From: JBGPIT01 sp041485125
GTDB lineage: Bacteria > Desulfobacterota > Binatia > UTPRO1
DNA length: 10,024 nt
NCBI GenBank assembly: GCA_041485125.1
Contig: JBGPIT010000172.1
Location: 1-10,024 of the forward strand
Reading direction: 5' to 3'
Below, in pieces: positions 5,985 to 10,024 of the stretch. Numbering within the stretch: position 1 is the stretch's first letter; each line of letters opens with the position of its first letter. The position numbers and the translations under genes were made by a program. Below the pieces are notes generated by a model. The model was not told where the DNA came from. It worked only from the letters and a program-made list of their open reading frames with translations, and did not search any database.

Positions 5985-7407
5985 CCGAGGCCTCACGCTC
6001 CGCGGCCGCGAGCTCCTCGCCGCCTTCGGCGCACACCGACGGTGGCGGGCAATGCCAACCGCCGGCGCACGACGCGAGCGCCGCCGCTTCGGGCGGGCCC
6101 CAGCTGCCGGGCTCGTACTCGCGAACAGGCGTCGCGTTGCCGAGGATCGGCTCGACGATCGACCACGCCGCCTCGACGCCATCCTGGCGCGAGAACAGGA
6201 TCGGATCGCCGTCCATCGCGTCGCCGAGCAGGCGATCGTACGCGTCGAGCTCGTCGCCGTTCGGCTGGTGCACCGCCTTGAGCTCGGTCGCTTCGCTGAG
6301 CATACCGTCCCCGGGCTTCTTCACGTGGGCGCCCACGGCGATCACGACGTCGGGGCTCAAGCGGAAGCGGTAGTAGTTCGCGTCATCGGGCGCGAGCCGG
6401 GTGAGCGGCGGCCGCCGCAAGGTGACGATGACCTCGGTGGTGGTGACCGGCAGGCGTTTGCCGGCGCGGATGAAGAAGGGCACGTTCTCCCAACGCCAGG
6501 AGTCGACGAAGAGTCGGACCGCGGCGAAGGTCTCGACCGTCGAGTCCGGCGCGACGCCGTCTTCCTGCCGGTAGCCGCGGTACTGGCCGCGCACCAGGTC
6601 GTCGGGGCTGAGCGGGCGGATGGTGCGGAAGACCTTCACCTGCTCGTCACGGATCGACTCGTGGTATCTGGTCGCGGGCGGCTCCATGGCGAGAAAGCCG
6701 ACGACCTGCAGCATGTGGTTCTGCACCACGTCGCGGATCGCGCCCGCCTCTTCGTAGAAGCGGCCGCGCCCGGCGACCCCGAAGCTCTCCGCCATCGTGA
6801 TCTGCACGCTCTCGACGTAGTTGCGGTTCCAGATCGGCTCGAGGAACGTGTTCGCGAACCGGAACATCAGGAGGTTCTGTACCGGCTCCTTACCGAGATA
6901 GTGGTCGATGCGAAAGATGCGCGACTCGTCGAAGACGCCGTGCAAGGTCGCATTCAGCGCGCACGCCGAGGCGAAATCGCGGCCGAAGGGCTTCTCGACC
7001 ACGACGCGCGCGTCCTTGGCGGAACGCGAGCGGGCGAGGCCCTCGACGACGGCCGGAAACATGCTGGGCGGGATCGCGAGGTAGTGCAGCGGCCGACTCG
7101 CGCCGCCGAGCGCCTGATCGATCGCGGTGTAGGTCGCGGGGTCGCGATAGTCGCCGTCGACGTAGGCGAGCCGTCGCGAGAGCTTCGCGAACGCCTGCGG
7201 ATCGAGACGGCCGTGCGTCACGATGCTCGCGCGGGCGCGCGCGCGGAGCTGCTCCAAGTTCCACCCCGACTTCGCGACGCCGATCACCGGCACGTCGAGC
7301 TCGCCGCGGCAGGCCATCGCCTGCAAGGCGGGGAAGATCTTCTTGTACGCGAGGTCGCCGGTCGCGCCGAAGAAGACGAGCGCATCCGAGCGCGGTGTGG
7401 GCGTCAC
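5974..7407 (-). CDS. zwf: Glucose-6-phosphate dehydrogenase
   Basis: Oxidises glucose 6-phosphate to 6-phosphogluconolactone with NAD(P)+, the entry step of the oxidative pentose phosphate pathway. The protein has 477 residues (family about 460-510). The Rossmann part carries VFFGATGDLAYKKIFPAL (11-28), then VIGVAKSGW (41-49), YLAIPPSMF (109-117), EKPFGRD (138-144) and the active-site signature RIDHYLGKE (166-174, with His169 and Lys173). The C-terminus shows YEPGSWGPPEA (431-441), the usual end of the family, followed by a tail with three Cys residues (447, 453, 459). Lys46 lies where Leuconostoc mesenteroides G6PD has its 2'-phosphate-binding Arg46, which agrees with NADP+ use. The start is GTG at 7407; a GAGG at 7417-7414 lies 6 bases upstream and there is no ATG in frame nearby. 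It overlaps rpiA at its 3' end and follows gnd by 47 bases. Confidence 0.97.
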   Translation of the reverse strand: MTPTPRSDALVFFGATGDLAYKKIFPALQAMACRGELDVPVIGVAKSGWNLEQLRARARASIVTHGRLDPQAFAKLSRRLAYVDGDYRDPATYTAIDQALGGASRPLHYLAIPPSMFPAVVEGLARSRSAKDARVVVEKPFGRDFASACALNATLHGVFDESRIFRIDHYLGKEPVQNLLMFRFANTFLEPIWNRNYVESVQITMAESFGVAGRGRFYEEAGAIRDVVQNHMLQVVGFLAMEPPATRYHESIRDEQVKVFRTIRPLSPDDLVRGQYRGYRQEDGVAPDSTVETFAAVRLFVDSWRWENVPFFIRAGKRLPVTTTEVIVTLRRPPLTRLAPDDANYYRFRLSPDVVIAVGAHVKKPGDGMLSEATELKAVHQPNGDELDAYDRLLGDAMDGDPILFSRQDGVEAAWSIVEPILGNATPVREYEPGSWGPPEAAALASCAGGWHCPPPSVCAEGGEELAAAEREASGGG

Positions 7408-7413
7408 AGCGAG

Positions 7414-7425
7414 CCTCGGCCGAGG
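7414..7425. promoter_or_regulatory. Perfect palindrome containing the zwf ribosome binding site
   Basis: CCTCGGCCGAGG is a 12-base perfect palindrome that ends 6 bases upstream of the zwf GTG. Its 3' half on the minus strand supplies the GAGG that best fits as the Shine-Dalgarno sequence. A protein operator is possible; a hairpin is poor because no loop remains unless inner pairs open. GC-rich chance occurrence is not excluded. Confidence 0.35.
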
Positions 7426-7432
7426 ACGATCA

Positions 7433-7451
7433 TCACACGCCCCTCACACGC
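7433..7451. repeat. Two direct copies of TCACACGC, 11-base period
   Basis: TCACACGC occurs at 7433-7440 and again at 7444-7451, within the spacer and end of gnd just upstream of zwf. The 11-base period is about one helical turn, as for tandem protein sites, but two short copies are weak evidence. Confidence 0.35.
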
Positions 7452-7454
7452 GCA

Positions 7455-8471
7455 TCAGCCGCGGGCCTTCTCGCGATGGCCGCCGAACTCGAAGCGCATC
7501 GCGGAGAGCAGGCGGTCCTGGAAATCCGATTGGCCGCGCGAGGCGAAGCGCTGGAAGAGCGCGGCCGCGAGGATGTGCGCCGGTACCGCCTCGTCGATCG
7601 CGGCGGTGAGCGTCCAGCGACCCTCGCCCGAGTCGGAGATCACGCCCGAGAATTGCTCGAGCTTCGGATCGCCGGCGAGCGCCGCGGCCGTCAAGTCGAG
7701 CAACCAAGACGCGACCACGCTGCCGCGCCTCCACAGCTCGGCGATCTCGGGCAGGTCGAGCTCGTACTGGTAGTACTCGGGGGTGCGGAGCGGCGTCGTC
7801 TCGGCGTCGACGTCGTGCGCGACCTTGCCGACGTTGGCGTGGCGCAGGATGTTGAAGCCCTCCGCGTAGGCGCCCATGAGGCCGTACTCGATGCCGTTGT
7901 GCACCATCTTCACGAAGTGGCCGGCGCCGTTCGGGCCGCAGTGGAGATACCCGAGCTCGGCGGTGCCGCGACGCTCGCCGCGGCCGCCGGTGCGCTCGAT
8001 CGTGCCGATGCCCGGCGCGAGCGTCACGAACAGCGGATCGAGGCGCCGCACGATCTCCGTCTCGCCGCCGATCATGAGGCAGTAGCCGCGGGCGAGACCC
8101 CAGACGCCGCCGCTCGTGCCGCAATCGACGTAGTGCAGCCGGCGCGCGGCGAGTCGTTTGGCGCGCTCGACGTCGTCCCGGTAGTACGAGTTGCCACCGT
8201 CGACGATCGTGTCGCCGGGCGCGAGGCGCGTCTCGAGGTCCGCGAGCGTCGCATCGACGACGGCCGCCGGCACCATCAGCCACACCACCCGCGGCGGCTT
8301 CAGACGCACGATCATGTCGTCGAGCGACGTCGCGCCGACGGCGCCTTCGCTCGCGAGCTGGCGGACGGCGTCCGCCATGACGTCGTGCACCACGCACTCA
8401 TGCCCGCCACGGACGAGCCGCCGCACCATGTTCGCGCCCATCCGTCCGAGACCGATCATGCCGAGCTGCAT
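7455..8471 (-). CDS. gnd: 6-phosphogluconate dehydrogenase (decarboxylating), short form
   Basis: Oxidatively decarboxylates 6-phosphogluconate to ribulose 5-phosphate. The protein has 338 residues, so it belongs to the short form (about 300-340) rather than the 468-residue E. coli type; it lacks the second half of the all-helical domain by design, not by truncation. Motifs: MIGLGRMGANM (5-15, dinucleotide-binding loop), WLMVPA (64-69), IVDGGNSYYRDD (89-100), YVDCGTSGGVWG (114-125), HFVKMVHNGIEYGLM (185-199, catalytic Lys188 and substrate-binding HNGIEYG) and SGEGRWT (281-287). The second strand of the Rossmann fold ends in His29-Asp30; an acid there usually favours NAD+ over NADP+. The ATG at 8471 has a very strong AGGGGGAGGG ribosome site at 8482-8473. 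It follows opgH by 45 bases and precedes zwf by 47, so it is probably the first sugar-phosphate gene in the same transcript. Confidence 0.95.
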   Translation of the reverse strand: MQLGMIGLGRMGANMVRRLVRGGHECVVHDVMADAVRQLASEGAVGATSLDDMIVRLKPPRVVWLMVPAAVVDATLADLETRLAPGDTIVDGGNSYYRDDVERAKRLAARRLHYVDCGTSGGVWGLARGYCLMIGGETEIVRRLDPLFVTLAPGIGTIERTGGRGERRGTAELGYLHCGPNGAGHFVKMVHNGIEYGLMGAYAEGFNILRHANVGKVAHDVDAETTPLRTPEYYQYELDLPEIAELWRRGSVVASWLLDLTAAALAGDPKLEQFSGVISDSGEGRWTLTAAIDEAVPAHILAAALFQRFASRGQSDFQDRLLSAMRFEFGGHREKARG

Positions 8472-8516
8472 ACCCTCCCCCTTCCGACGACGACGACCGC
8501 CGCCTGCGACGCCATC

Positions 8517-10024
8517 CTAGACGTGCGGCGCGCCGGTGCCACCAGGGCGGCCCCAGCGTTGCGCGCGGGCCTGGTCGGCTACTTCCCACACGCGGCGGTG
8601 CAGCTCGTCGACGAGGACGGGATCCGAGAGCAGCGCCACCCGCTCGCGCGGTCCGAGCGCTCCGGGTCCTTCCTCGACGGCGCGGCCGATGAGCGCGTCG
8701 CGGCGCGCCCGGATTGCGGCGCGGAGCTTCCGCGGCGGGCCGAGCAGCGCGCGATGCACGGCGTTCACGTAGGGATCGACGGCGGCGCGCACGAAGCCGT
8801 CGCGCTCGATCGGCGGAACGTGCGCGGCGCGCTCGCGGTAGTGGCGCGTGAGCTCGTGCAGATCGTGGAGCTCGGCCGGCGGCGCGACCTCCTCCGGGAT
8901 CAGGAAGAGCCCGGCGGCGCGCGTCTTGTCGCCGAGGCTCACGCGGCTCGCCAGCACCGAGACCGGAACCGACAAGATGAGGCCGCCGATGATCGGCGTC
9001 ACCCACCAGAAGTATTCGGGGTTGAGCCAGTAGAGCGTGGCGCCCCACACCGTCGCGATCAAGGTATCGACGCCATGGTGGCGGATCGCCTCGCGCCAGG
9101 TGGTCTCGGCATCGCCGCGCCCCTGCGATTTCCAGGTCACGGTGCGGCCGAAGAGGTTCGTGATCACGAAGCGCGTGTGGAAGACCATGCGGATCGGCGC
9201 CAGGATCGACGACAAGAGAATTTCGAGGACGACGCTCGCGGTGAGCCTGCTGACGCCGCCATAGAGTCGCGGGCTCCGCTCGCGCACGACGATCAGGACG
9301 ATGCTCAGCACCTTCGGCAGGAAGAGAATCATGCCGGTGACGCCGAGGAGCCACATCGCCCAATCGGGCCGCCAGATCGGCCATTCCGGAAAGAGACTCG
9401 CGCCGTGCGGAAAGTAGTCGGGCTCGCGGAGCGCATTGTGGATCGCCTCGGCGGTGCTGAGACTGATGAACGCGAACCAGAGTAGCGCCGAGACGTACGA
9501 GAGCACTCCGTTCAGAAAGAGCGCGCGGTGCGCGCCGAAGAGGCCTTCCGTGAAGAGCAGCCGGAGATGCTGGAGGTTGCCCTGGCACCAGCGGCGGTCG
9601 CGCTTCATCTCTTCGAGCAAGGTCGACGGCACCTCTTCCCAGCTGCCCGGCAGATCGTACGCCAACCACAGCGTGTAGCCGGCGCGTCCCATCAGCGCCG
9701 CCTCGACGAAGTCGTGGCTCAGGATCTCGCCGCCGAGCGGCGGCTTGCCGGGCAGGCGCGGCAAGGCGCAGTGCTGCATGAAGGGCGCGAGGCGGATGAT
9801 CGCGTTGTGGCCCCAGTACTGGCCGTCGCCGAGCTGCCAGTAGTGCAACCCGGTCGCGAACATCGGGCCGTACACCCGGCTCCCGAACTGCTGGACGCGC
9901 GCGAACAGCGAGCGAGCGCGCACGACCCGAGGCGCCGTCTGGATCACGCCGACATGCGGGTGGGCTTCCATCAGCTGGACGAGTCGCGCGAGGGTTTCGC
10001 CGCTCATCACGCTGTCGGCGTCGA
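8517..10024 (-). CDS. opgH: Glucans biosynthesis glucosyltransferase OpgH, C-terminal part
   Basis: Inner-membrane family 2 glycosyltransferase that elongates the beta-1,2-linked backbone of osmoregulated periplasmic glucans from UDP-glucose. The 5' end lies beyond the right edge; 501 residues remain of a protein usually about 700-850 long. The fragment opens with DADSVMSGETL, the DxD-type nucleotide-sugar motif. It continues with GSRVYGPMFATGLHYWQLGD (about 47-66), YWGHNAIIR (69-77), GEILSHDFVEAALM (98-111) and KRDRRWCQGN (140-149, the Q/RxxRW-like motif). Four or five membrane segments follow at about 169-190, 222-247, 264-287, 316-334 and 338-358. A cytoplasmic tail ends with LLSDPVLVDELHRRVWEV, the usual OpgH C-terminus, so the 3' end is complete. 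An ATG/GTG near 10010 is internal, since the frame stays open with conserved residues to the edge. OpgG, its common partner, would lie outside the window. Confidence 0.95.
   Translation of the reverse strand, partial: DADSVMSGETLARLVQLMEAHPHVGVIQTAPRVVRARSLFARVQQFGSRVYGPMFATGLHYWQLGDGQYWGHNAIIRLAPFMQHCALPRLPGKPPLGGEILSHDFVEAALMGRAGYTLWLAYDLPGSWEEVPSTLLEEMKRDRRWCQGNLQHLRLLFTEGLFGAHRALFLNGVLSYVSALLWFAFISLSTAEAIHNALREPDYFPHGASLFPEWPIWRPDWAMWLLGVTGMILFLPKVLSIVLIVVRERSPRLYGGVSRLTASVVLEILLSSILAPIRMVFHTRFVITNLFGRTVTWKSQGRGDAETTWREAIRHHGVDTLIATVWGATLYWLNPEYFWWVTPIIGGLILSVPVSVLASRVSLGDKTRAAGLFLIPEEVAPPAELHDLHELTRHYRERAAHVPPIERDGFVRAAVDPYVNAVHRALLGPPRKLRAAIRARRDALIGRAVEEGPGALGPRERVALLSDPVLVDELHRRVWEVADQARAQRWGRPGGTGAPHV

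Noticed and set aside
5985..6182. 66-residue N-terminal extension of RpiA from an ATG at 6182
   Set aside because: This part is zwf out of frame and Arg/Ser-rich. RpiA homology and normal length both start at the GTG at 5984.
8472..8516. Promoter for gnd in the 45-base gap after opgH
   Set aside because: Only a strong ribosome site is visible; no convincing -35/-10 pair was found.
7395..9485. Long plus-strand open frame of 696 codons opposite opgH, gnd and zwf
   Set aside because: It is antisense to three recognised enzymes, and its Arg/Ala/Glu/Asp-rich translation has no domain. Long antisense frames are expected in DNA this rich in G and C.
1..10024. CRISPR arrays, tRNA or rRNA genes, insertion sequences, phage genes
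   Set aside because: None recognised: no spaced repeats, no transposase or integrase motifs, and genes fill almost the whole window.

Overview
The window is a compact, G+C-rich chromosomal segment in which every supported gene lies on the minus strand, so it reads from right to left. The organism looks like a Gram-negative bacterium: the right edge carries a proteobacterial-type osmoregulated periplasmic glucan glucosyltransferase (OpgH), an inner-membrane enzyme of cells with a periplasm. The strong G/C third-position bias, frequent GTG starts and absence of close matches to enterobacterial gene order suggest a deltaproteobacteria-like, Binatota-like or other environmental high-GC lineage. 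That placement is a guess.

Layout in transcription order: (1) 10024-8517, C-terminal 501 residues of OpgH, 5' end outside the window. (2) 8471-1458, seven tightly packed genes of glucose-6-phosphate metabolism: short-form 6-phosphogluconate dehydrogenase (gnd), glucose-6-phosphate dehydrogenase (zwf), ribose-5-phosphate isomerase A (rpiA), 6-phosphogluconolactonase (pgl), an unassigned HAD-family phosphatase, glucose-6-phosphate isomerase (pgi) and ribulose-phosphate 3-epimerase (rpe). Junctions are an 11-base overlap, a 1-base gap, a 10-base gap and two 4-base overlaps (ATGA and GTGA), which points to one polycistronic, translationally coupled operon. (3) 1359-246, a type II toxin-antitoxin pair, an HTH/DUF2384 (Xre/MbcA/ParS) antitoxin followed by a RES-domain toxin, with its own candidate promoter and a near-perfect palindrome over the -10 region. 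(4) 142-1, the N-terminus of a gene that resembles SnoaL/NTF2-like small proteins, cut by the window edge.

Together the sugar genes encode the whole oxidative branch of the pentose phosphate pathway (Zwf, Pgl, Gnd), both enzymes that distribute ribulose-5-phosphate (RpiA, Rpe), and Pgi, which links fructose-6-phosphate to glucose-6-phosphate. Transketolase and transaldolase are not in the window. OpgH uses UDP-glucose, which is also made from glucose-6-phosphate, so the neighbourhood centres on the fate of that metabolite. The least explained parts are the HAD enzyme inside the operon, the cofactor choice of the short Gnd, and the regulation of the toxin-antitoxin pair. No mobile element, CRISPR array, tRNA or rRNA was recognised, and no wholly new system is evident.
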